From assembly GCA_020051815.1 (NCBI GenBank), contig JAGVQF010000188.1:1-6732 (forward strand): a DNA stretch of 6,732 nucleotides. Reading direction: 5' to 3'. Below the pieces are notes generated by a model. It saw only the letters and a list, made by a program, of their open reading frames with translations, searched no databases and was not told the DNA's origin. The translations under genes and the position numbers were made by a program. This DNA comes from Candidatus Saganbacteria bacterium (GTDB taxonomy: Bacteria; Margulisbacteria; WOR-1; O2-12-FULL-45-9; XYB2-FULL-48-7). Below, piece by piece: positions 1-4,601 of this stretch (positions are counted from its first letter, which is position 1; the number at the start of each line of letters is the position of its first letter).

Positions 1-363
1 ATCCTTGACGCGCTGACGGTGACCGCCGCCACTGTTGAGAACAAGATCATCTCACGCGTGATTATTGACATCAGGAACGATGTGGCGGGCGGCAAGAGCC
101 TGGCCGAACCGATGCGGGGCAGTCATGTTTTTCCGCCCATCGCCATTTCGATGGTCGCCATCGGCGAGAAAGCCGGCACGCTGGAAAATATGCTGAACAA
201 GCTGGCCGATTATTTTGACCGCGAAGTCGATTACACGATCAAGAATCTGACCCCTCTGCTTGAGCCGGCCCTGATCTTCGGGCTGGCCCTTGTTCTTTTG
301 GTCTTTGCCCTGGGGATCTTTTTGCCGATGTGGGACCTGATCAGGATCTATAAAACAACATAA
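1..363 (+). CDS. Type IV pilus / type II secretion inner-membrane platform protein (PilC/GspF family), C-terminal part
   Basis: The reading frame is open from base 1 to the TAA at 361-363, so only the last 120 residues of a protein that is normally about 400 residues are present. The family forms the inner-membrane platform that couples the cytoplasmic assembly ATPase to pilin extraction from the membrane. Seen here is the second T2SS-F domain. A basic, glycine-containing stretch (VAGGKSLAEPM) is followed by the family block FPPIAISMVAIGEKAGTLEN, whose conserved G-E-x-x-G-x-L motif is intact. Then come a helix with DYFDREVDY, the LTPLLEPAL motif and a last membrane helix (about residues 90-112) ending in FLPMWDLI. 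PilC and GspF cannot be told apart from this fragment. Upstream genes, probably the ATPases, lie outside the window. A GTG at 19 is in frame but lies inside the domain and is not the true start. Confidence 0.93.
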   Translation: MLDALTVTAATVENKIISRVIIDIRNDVAGGKSLAEPMRGSHVFPPIAISMVAIGEKAGTLENMLNKLADYFDREVDYTIKNLTPLLEPALIFGLALVLLVFALGIFLPMWDLIRIYKTT

Positions 364-382
364 TTATTTCTGAGCTAAGTAA

Positions 383-433
383 AACCCCACACTAAAGTGT
401 GAGGAATTATTCCCCATACTTCAGTATGGGGTT
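383..433. repeat. Tandem hairpin pair nested in an outer inverted repeat
   Basis: Two similar hairpins stand 7 nt apart. The first (385-404) has arms CCcCACAC and GTGTGaGG with one C/A mismatch and loop TAAA. The second (412-431) has perfect 8-bp arms CCCCATAC and GTATGGGG with loop TTCA. The outermost AACCCC (383-388) also pairs with GGGGTT (428-433), and GGAA/TTCC (403-406, 410-413) can pair between the hairpins, so several exclusive folds exist. No T tract follows, so this is not a standard intrinsic terminator. Short hairpins with loops of this kind resemble the subterminal palindromes of IS200/IS605-type elements. A relic or non-autonomous copy is possible but unproven, because no transposase is present. 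Confidence 0.7.
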
Positions 434-462
434 CCACAAAACCGAATTTATTGGATTGGGGC

Positions 463-490
463 TTGACAAAATATGGGGGGCAGATATAAT
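463..490 (+). promoter_or_regulatory. Consensus sigma-70 promoter of the pilin operon
   Basis: TTGACA at 463-468 and TATAAT at 485-490 both match the consensus perfectly and are separated by 16 bp. Transcription should start near 497, giving a leader of about 45 nt before the ATG at 543. The Shine-Dalgarno of the first gene is AAAGGGG at 530-536. A double-perfect promoter is rare and implies high constitutive expression, as expected for an abundant filament subunit. No operator-like palindrome overlaps it; the hairpin pair at 383-433 ends 29 bp upstream of the -35. Confidence 0.9.
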
Positions 491-542
491 TCGCATGGTT
501 GGGATGTTTCTTATTAGTCGGTTTCCTTAAAAGGGGTAAATA

Positions 543-965
543 ATGGAGTGGTTGGTGACCGCCGAAATTATCAGTCTGCTGGCTGGCCTGCTCCTGCTTT
601 TTGCCGGCGAAAATTTGCGCCGGCTCGGTAAGTTCTTCAACCAGCCGATCGTTTACATCGAAGGGCTCTTGAATTCCATAAGAATTCCGGCCGGCCTGAC
701 TTTGATCATTGCCGGCGGCTGGATGATCTCGGTTGCCGCCAGCTATCCCGATCTTTGGTATTTATACGCCACCGGGGCGCCGGTTCTTTTCTTCGGCTTG
801 CTTTATCTTTTTCTGCCGGACTGGATCGACTCTCTGTCAAAGTTAGCCGACCAGCTTTTGTTTTCGACCGATGATTTCATCCTCGGTGCCCGCCGGAGCA
901 TCGGCATTGTGCTTATCGTGGCCGCCGTTTACATGTATTTTTCGGCCAATATGTTGCTTAAGTAA
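543..965 (+). CDS. Uncharacterised four-helix membrane protein, paralogue A
   Basis: A 140-residue hydrophobic protein that I do not recognise as a named family. Four membrane segments are apparent at about 5-22, 48-66, 74-92 and 119-137. The start is ATG with AAAGGGG 6 nt upstream. It is the first gene after a consensus promoter, and 27 nt separate it from its paralogue. The two proteins share about 39% identity by hand alignment with one internal one-residue gap. Shared marks are YPD after helix 2, FGLLxLFLPxW in helix 3 and STD(D/E)...GxRRxxGIVLxVA leading into helix 4. Within the protein, residues 13-63 align without gaps to 83-133 (offset 70), matching G15/G85, L28/L98, K30/K100, R47/R117 and G51/G121, so it looks like a duplicated two-helix unit. 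Co-transcription with a pilin suggests a filament- or envelope-related role, but no catalytic motif is visible. Confidence 0.88.
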   Translation: MEWLVTAEIISLLAGLLLLFAGENLRRLGKFFNQPIVYIEGLLNSIRIPAGLTLIIAGGWMISVAASYPDLWYLYATGAPVLFFGLLYLFLPDWIDSLSKLADQLLFSTDDFILGARRSIGIVLIVAAVYMYFSANMLLK

Positions 966-978
966 TTCGCCCGGAGCG

Positions 979-987
979 AAAGGAGGT
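979..987 (+). promoter_or_regulatory. Strong Shine-Dalgarno of the second operon gene
   Basis: AAAGGAGGT lies 5 nt before the ATG at 993 and is close to fully complementary to the 16S anti-Shine-Dalgarno. It is stronger than that of the first gene (AAAGGGG). It fixes the start of the downstream paralogue and shows that the host uses leadered translation, in contrast to the divergent genes at 4560 and 4602. Confidence 0.85.
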
Positions 988-992
988 ATAAG

Positions 993-1415
993 ATGGAATA
1001 TTTGTGGTTGAGCGCGATAGTCGGTCTGGTTTTTGGTCTTTTGCTTTTGGTTTCGCCATCGGTTCTGGGGGCGTTGGGGTCGGTCTTTAACTCTGCGCTG
1101 TTCACGCTGAATGGCTGGACGCTGCGGTACAGGATGTGGCTCGGCCTGGTTTTGCTGGTCATTGGCGCCTGGGTCTTTTACGTCGGGCTCCAGTATCCGG
1201 ATCCCTACATCGCCACCACCTGGATCGTGGCTGTCGTTTTTGGGCTCCTGTTCCTGTTCCTGCCTGGCTGGCTCAAATGGTTGTCCGGCGCCGCCGACGC
1301 GGTTTTTCTCTCGACCGACGAGCTGGTCATGGGCTGGCGGCGGGTGGTCGGGATCGTCCTGGTCGTGGCGAGCGCCTACATTCTTTACGGCATATTTTAC
1401 TCTATCGGTAAATAA
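993..1415 (+). CDS. Uncharacterised four-helix membrane protein, paralogue B
   Basis: Also 140 residues, with helices at about 5-22, 48-66, 74-92 and 118-136; a tandem duplicate of the upstream gene that has since diverged. The start is ATG with AAAGGAGGT 5 nt upstream; the stop TAA is at 1413-1415, and 28 nt lead to the pilin gene. The two-fold internal repeat is clearer here. Residues 13-63 align gap-free with 82-132 (offset 69) with about 16 identities in 51, including VFGLL, P22/P91, L25/L94, L28/L97, R47/R116, G51/G120, VL and Y63/Y132. The helix-P-loop-R-G-helix plan recalls the small two-helix DUF2065 (YjeT) proteins, though that is memory-based pattern resemblance and not a search result. 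Positive charge between helices (R45, R47, R116, R117) suggests cytoplasmic loops. It could be a pilus accessory or an envelope-stress protein; the function is unknown. Confidence 0.88.
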   Translation: MEYLWLSAIVGLVFGLLLLVSPSVLGALGSVFNSALFTLNGWTLRYRMWLGLVLLVIGAWVFYVGLQYPDPYIATTWIVAVVFGLLFLFLPGWLKWLSGAADAVFLSTDELVMGWRRVVGIVLVVASAYILYGIFYSIGK

Positions 1416-1426
1416 TTAAATAAAAG

Positions 1427-1435
1427 AGGAGGTGA
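1427..1435 (+). promoter_or_regulatory. Shine-Dalgarno that decides the pilin start
   Basis: AGGAGGTGA lies 8 nt before the ATG at 1444. A GTG at 1432-1434 is in frame with the pilin, but it lies inside this Shine-Dalgarno and would add four residues (MRIK) to the leader. The ATG at 1444 is therefore the start and gives a short prepilin leader, MKRG. Confidence 0.88.
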
Positions 1436-1443
1436 GAATAAAG

Positions 1444-1821
1444 ATGAAACGTGGTTTTACTTTGATCGAATTGGTGATGGTGATCGTGATCCTGGGGATC
1501 CTGGCGGCGACCGCCCTGCCACGGTTTATTGATCTGTCGGGCAAGGCGAAAGAGGCGGCGGCCAAAGGAGCGCTCGGCGGTATCCGCGCGGCCGTAGCGA
1601 TAACCTACGCCAGCAACGCGGCTTATGGGAATGCTGGATTTCCGTCAGGCATAACCACAGCGTTATTCGCTGACAATATTATACCCAAGGAACCGTATGC
1701 TGATACGAACGCAGTTGAGGTCGTAGCGACCACTGCACCGTCTGGAACGACTGGTGGTTGGCGCTATGCCAGCGATACTGGCCAGGTCTGGATCAATCAT
1801 ACGACCTATTCTACTTATTAG
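1444..1821 (+). CDS. Type IV pilin-like (class III signal) filament subunit
   Basis: A 125-residue prepilin. The leader MKRG is followed by FTLIE, so prepilin peptidase should cut after Gly4. Phe5 becomes the methylated N-terminus and Glu9 is the +5 glutamate. The hydrophobic helix (5-26) ends in ALPRF and continues as the amphipathic alpha-1 (DLSGKAKEAAAKGALGGI), which resembles MshA-type and other small type IV pilins. The C-terminal domain has a GGWRYASDTGQVWI strand region (104-117), as is common in pilins and pseudopilins. It contains no cysteine, so there is no disulfide-closed D-region. It ends NHTTYSTY, rich in hydroxyl residues and with one N-x-T sequon at N119. It is the last gene of the operon, directly before a strong terminator, and the platform protein lies upstream. 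Major pilin, minor pilin and GspG-type pseudopilin cannot be separated here; the strong promoter favours an abundant subunit. Confidence 0.93.
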   Translation: MKRGFTLIELVMVIVILGILAATALPRFIDLSGKAKEAAAKGALGGIRAAVAITYASNAAYGNAGFPSGITTALFADNIIPKEPYADTNAVEVVATTAPSGTTGGWRYASDTGQVWINHTTYSTY

Positions 1822-1843
1822 TTAGGTTTTCCCGTTATAACGG

Positions 1844-1876
1844 AAGCCCCCCGATCAGATCGGGGGGCTTTTTTTT
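1844..1876 (+). terminator. Strong rho-independent terminator of the pilin operon
   Basis: AAGCCCCCCGAT (1844-1855) pairs perfectly with ATCGGGGGGCTT (1859-1870) across a CAG loop. The T tract is 8 nt long (1869-1876). It starts 22 nt after the pilin stop and closes the transcription unit begun at the promoter at 463. Confidence 0.95.
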
Positions 1877-1938
1877 GGCGCCCTAACCCCGGGTCGTGAA
1901 AAGTAATTCCTCACAGCCCTCACCCAAATTCTGCTAAT

Positions 1939-1988
1939 AAATAAGTAGTTGCCTAACCGCCCTCTCCCAGAGGGAGAGGGACTTATTT
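1939..1988. repeat. Nested inverted repeat with CCCTCTCCC hairpin core
   Basis: The core arms CCCTCTCCC (1960-1968) and GGGAGAGGG (1972-1980) pair perfectly across a 3-nt AGA loop. Outside them AAATAAGT (1939-1946) pairs with ACTTATTT (1981-1988), with 13 unpaired bases on the left side only. The element looks like a dispersed GC-rich intergenic palindrome of the REP/MITE kind. Copy number cannot be judged from one window. Confidence 0.8.
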
Positions 1989-1996
1989 GCTGACTA

Positions 1997-2048
1997 TTAC
2001 TCCTTCTCCCTCCCTGCCTGCCGGCAGGCAGGTGGGAGAAGGTTGTAA
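1997..2048. repeat. Nested inverted repeat around a perfect 20-bp palindrome
   Basis: CCTGCCTGCC (2013-2022) is followed directly by its reverse complement GGCAGGCAGG (2023-2032), a perfect 20-bp palindrome. It is flanked by CCTTCTCCC (2002-2010) and GGGAGAAGG (2034-2042), then by TTAC (1997-2000) and GTAA (2045-2048), with only small bulges. It could form a long stem in RNA or extrude as a cruciform in DNA. With the neighbouring repeat it may act as a bidirectional terminator or mRNA 3' end protector between the convergent operons. Confidence 0.82.
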
Positions 2049-2111
2049 CAGAAAAGTTGTCAAATGATATGAACTCGGATGAGGGTTAGAACAGCCGGTG
2101 GTGTCAAGCAA

Positions 2112-3509
2112 TTATTCTTCGGTCAAGATCGCTAAAAAAGCTGCTGAGCAGTAGAGGGCAAGCGGAGTGAAGTGGAAGAGAAGCCGGTTGAGGAGAGTTT
2201 CGTTAAGGATGAATTGGTAGAGATCGGTAAAACGAAAGAGGATGAACAGGGCGCCGAATTGCAGCGCCAGGATGAGCGGCAGGAAGCGGCGTTCCCGAGT
2301 TTTATTTGCCCGCGCTTGCCAGAGGAGCCCCGCCAGGAAAAGGAGATAGAGCAGGTGCCAGTTATCTTCGAAGAAGACCCCCCGAAAAAAACCGAGCAAG
2401 ACTGTCCCGCTCTCCGGACGGAAAAGTTGGCTGCCGAACGAAACTGACGCGGCTTCGCCATAATACTCGTGGAAAGTGGCCAGCTGGTGGTAGACGAGCC
2501 AGGGGGCGACGATCAACCCAAAATACAATAGGCCGATTAACAGAGTTTTTAGATCGGCCCAACTGAACAGTTTTCGGTTGAGAGCGCACCAGCCGAACAA
2601 CACGGTTAGATCGATCGCCGCGTAGTAGAGGCCGGATTTTTTCACCAGGACAGTTAAGCCGAGGAGGAGAAGGCCGATCAATAAATCCGCCCGCGCCTCA
2701 TCTTTAGACTCCGACTGCCCCCGGACGAACAGGTAGAGATAGATCGTGGCGGTCGAATAGTAAAAGGCCTGTAAAAAGTCGGTGTAGGCGGTCCCGGCCT
2801 GGAAGACGAGGAAGGGGATCGTGGCGAGGAGAGTGGCGGCGAGCAGGGCGGTCAGTTTGGCGTGGTAGCGCCGGAGGGTAAAATAAAAAATGACCAAAAA
2901 AGCGCCGAAGAGGAAGGGATGGGCGAGGGCGAGTAATGAATCATCGAAGCTCCCGGTGCCGATGACGCTCCACGCCTGGGAGAGGAACGGGAGGAGCGGT
3001 TTTTGGCCGATCGGCGAGGTAACCAGGAAAGTGTGATTCAGAAAAATGGTTTTTGCGCCGAGCGCGTAGCATTTGATGATGTCCGGGTCAAAAACCGGCT
3101 TGATGAACGCCGACCAGAAAACAAAGAGCGTTTTGAGGGAGATGACGAGGAGAAAAATGGCCGAGAGAGAGCGGGCCAGCCAGGTGGGGAGCGTTTCCGG
3201 AGAAGAGGCAAGGGTGAGGACTTGAACCGGGCGTTGCTGGCCGGATCTTTTCAAGTAAAGCGAAATAAGTGAACAGCCGAGGGCGAGGCCGATAGCCGTG
3301 AGAGCGATGTTATTGAAAGTCAGCGGGATGGAGAGGAGGGCAAGATCGAACATGAGGACGGTATTGAGCCCCCAGCCCAAACCAAAAGCGAGCGCCACTC
3401 TCTCGGCGAAGGGAAAAGTCTTGAATTGACCTCGTAAGACAACGGTCAGAACGGCCCAACCGAGGAGAAGGGGCAAACCGAGCGTCAATAATATTCTAAT
3501 TAACGGCAT
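2112..3509 (-). CDS. Polytopic GT-C-type glycosyltransferase, probably lipid-linked sugar dependent
   Basis: A 465-residue protein with roughly ten or more hydrophobic helices spread along its length, starting with a helix at about 3-25. GT-C enzymes take a sugar from a polyprenyl phosphate carrier and transfer it on the outer face of the inner membrane. The expected acidic motif in a loop after an early helix is present as F-D-P-D (D141, D143), after the helix at 115-135. A second loop acidic residue is D244 in AYTDF. A late NRLLFHFTPLALY helix (441-453) resembles the C-terminal end of many PMT/ArnT-like enzymes. The family assignment rests on topology and these motifs, not on a clear signature. 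The ATG at 3509 overlaps the end of the upstream gene by 14 nt and has GAAGG 9 nt before it, so translational coupling is likely. Donor and acceptor are unknown. Confidence 0.72.
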   Translation of the reverse strand: MPLIRILLTLGLPLLLGWAVLTVVLRGQFKTFPFAERVALAFGLGWGLNTVLMFDLALLSIPLTFNNIALTAIGLALGCSLISLYLKRSGQQRPVQVLTLASSPETLPTWLARSLSAIFLLVISLKTLFVFWSAFIKPVFDPDIIKCYALGAKTIFLNHTFLVTSPIGQKPLLPFLSQAWSVIGTGSFDDSLLALAHPFLFGAFLVIFYFTLRRYHAKLTALLAATLLATIPFLVFQAGTAYTDFLQAFYYSTATIYLYLFVRGQSESKDEARADLLIGLLLLGLTVLVKKSGLYYAAIDLTVLFGWCALNRKLFSWADLKTLLIGLLYFGLIVAPWLVYHQLATFHEYYGEAASVSFGSQLFRPESGTVLLGFFRGVFFEDNWHLLYLLFLAGLLWQARANKTRERRFLPLILALQFGALFILFRFTDLYQFILNETLLNRLLFHFTPLALYCSAAFLAILTEE

Positions 3510-4560
3510 TGTTTTTAGCCTTCAGGATATACGCCCCCGGGCGAAAAGTTTTCCACGGCCGGTATTTTAGCGCGGTTGCCCGGCTAAGCTGTCGCTCAAA
3601 AACCAATAGATAAGGGGGGGCGGTTAGTTCGAGCCGCGGGTAGAGGTAGTAGGCGGCCCGGTCGCGGTTATACAAACTGGTCGTGGCCAGACCAAAACTG
3701 GCCGCCGGGGGAAGCTCCCGGTCGGCGTACTTAATAAAAGCGTAAAAATCGCCGTTGTTGAGCAGGGCTCTTTTTTCGTCAAGCGACTTGCCCAGAAAGG
3801 GCCAATCATTTTTGACCGAGAGCCAGTTGCCCCGCAGGGAGTTGACTTCGACCAGGGCCCAGAGGATGAGAAGGAATAAGAGAAAGAGACGCCACAGTTC
3901 TCTTTTGCGCCCAAGCGCCAAAACGATCGCCAGCAGACCGAGGAGGAGAAGATTTAGTTCCCAAATGAATGGCCGCCCATTGAGGCGGGGACTGCGGATA
4001 ACGAGAAAATCAAAACCGTCCGGCGTCCGGCTGAGCGGCCCCCAGAATTCCTGCCAGCCGGCGAGAGTTTTTTGCCAGATATTTCCGCGCAGGGCCGTCA
4101 GTTCCGTCAGCTCCACTTCGGCCGAACCGAGCCGGGGGAAAAAATAAAAGTGGCCGAGCGGCGACCGTTCGCGGTCATAGGCGGCGAGATTGAGGTAATA
4201 GGTTTGGGGCGTCCGGGCGCCTCTAACATAGAAAGGGTAATTCCGGTCAGGAATAAGTTTATCCCCGGCTTTAGCCCAGAAGAGGTAGGCGAGGCCGTCA
4301 ATATTTGTCCGCAGCTTTATTTTCAGCAGGGGATAGGCGGCGGTTGATAGGCGGAAAGGGCGCAAGTTGATCAGCCGAATGGTCGCTTTATTGTTCCTGG
4401 CGGTCAAGCCTTTTTCCGACCAGCGGAGCGTTGTCTGGGGGTCGGGCGAGCGCCAGTTGAGGGCCGGGTCAAGGAGGTTTAGCTCCGCCTGGGCGAGGCT
4501 CGGGCAAATGGTTAGGAAGAACGCTAGGCCAAGGAGCCAGAGTTGTTTTTGTCGCGACAT
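3496..4560 (-). CDS. Secreted, membrane-anchored partner of the GT-C enzyme, function unknown
   Basis: 354 residues that I do not recognise as a named family. A signal peptide (about 1-25, cut after AQA) leads to an extracytoplasmic beta-rich domain (about 28-190) that resembles a carbohydrate-binding-like sandwich. Two membrane helices follow (about 198-217 and 224-241), separated by the basic turn GRKRELWR. By the positive-inside rule the C-terminal part (242-354) is then also extracytoplasmic. That part (KRALLNNGDFYAFIKY, ELPPAASFG, AAYYLYPRL) resembles the soluble periplasmic tail found after the membrane core in many GT-C transferases. I infer that this protein supplies that domain in trans to the enzyme encoded next. 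The start is the ATG at 4560: an in-frame TAA at 4569-4567 excludes a longer form, and there is no Shine-Dalgarno. Confidence 0.75.
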   Translation of the reverse strand: MSRQKQLWLLGLAFFLTICPSLAQAELNLLDPALNWRSPDPQTTLRWSEKGLTARNNKATIRLINLRPFRLSTAAYPLLKIKLRTNIDGLAYLFWAKAGDKLIPDRNYPFYVRGARTPQTYYLNLAAYDRERSPLGHFYFFPRLGSAEVELTELTALRGNIWQKTLAGWQEFWGPLSRTPDGFDFLVIRSPRLNGRPFIWELNLLLLGLLAIVLALGRKRELWRLFLLFLLILWALVEVNSLRGNWLSVKNDWPFLGKSLDEKRALLNNGDFYAFIKYADRELPPAASFGLATTSLYNRDRAAYYLYPRLELTAPPYLLVFERQLSRATALKYRPWKTFRPGAYILKAKNNAVN

Positions 4561-4570
4561 CTTATTTTAT

Positions 4571-4579
4571 ATTATATCA
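4571..4579 (-). promoter_or_regulatory. Extended -10 promoter of the minus-strand pair, leaderless or nearly so
   Basis: On the minus strand, TG (4579-4578), one base, then a perfect TATAAT (4576-4571) form an extended -10. No credible -35 is found at 16-18 bp, which extended -10 promoters tolerate. Only 10 nt separate the -10 from the ATG at 4560, so transcription should start 0-4 nt before the start codon. Confidence 0.72.
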
Positions 4580-4586
4580 CCCGGCG

Positions 4587-4595
4587 TGTTAAAAT
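4587..4595 (+). promoter_or_regulatory. Extended -10 promoter of recJ, predicted leaderless
   Basis: TG (4587-4588), one base, then TAAAAT (4590-4595, five of six matches to the consensus). With the usual spacing the +1 falls on the A of the recJ ATG at 4602. No Shine-Dalgarno precedes that ATG, and the in-frame TAA at 4590-4592 rules out a longer N-terminus. The -35 region is poor. Confidence 0.62.
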
Positions 4596-4601
4596 GATGG
4601 C

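Larger units (their letters stand above)
1822..2111. other. Convergent intergenic region with palindromes, no gene seen
   Basis: This 290-nt gap separates the end of the plus-strand pilin operon from the stop of the minus-strand glycosyltransferase gene. It holds the intrinsic terminator and two nested inverted repeats (1939-1988 and 1997-2048). CTAACCC at 1883-1889 is mirrored by GGGTTAG at 2083-2089, so the repeat cluster is loosely bracketed by inverted 7-mers. C-rich runs such as CCCTAACCCC and CCCTCACCC recur. I see no convincing ORF, tRNA or promoter. The minus-strand operon has no clear U-tract terminator of its own here, so these palindromes may stop transcription coming from the right. 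Confidence 0.75.

Noticed and set aside
412..431. Hairpin as an intrinsic terminator of pilC
   Set aside because: The perfect stem is followed by TTCCAC and not by a T tract, so it does not meet the rho-independent pattern.
1111..1419. Overlapping plus-strand frame inside the second 140-residue gene
   Set aside because: The Gly/Ser/Trp-rich composition is a frame shadow. The 993-1415 frame has the strong Shine-Dalgarno and a paralogue next door.
1432..1443. GTG start giving a 129-residue pilin
   Set aside because: The GTG lies inside the Shine-Dalgarno AGGAGGTGA; the ATG at 1444 has correct spacing and gives a normal short prepilin leader.
1939..2048. CRISPR array
   Set aside because: The two palindromes differ in sequence and are not direct repeats separated by uniform spacers.
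1881..2111. Complete small insertion sequence
   Set aside because: There is no transposase frame. The bracketing 7-mer inverted repeats are too short to be convincing ends and no target duplication is seen.
3755..4147. Plus-strand Arg/Ser-rich frame opposite the 354-residue protein
   Set aside because: Basic, low-complexity composition and no ribosome site; the minus-strand frame has a signal peptide, membrane helices and coupling to its neighbour.
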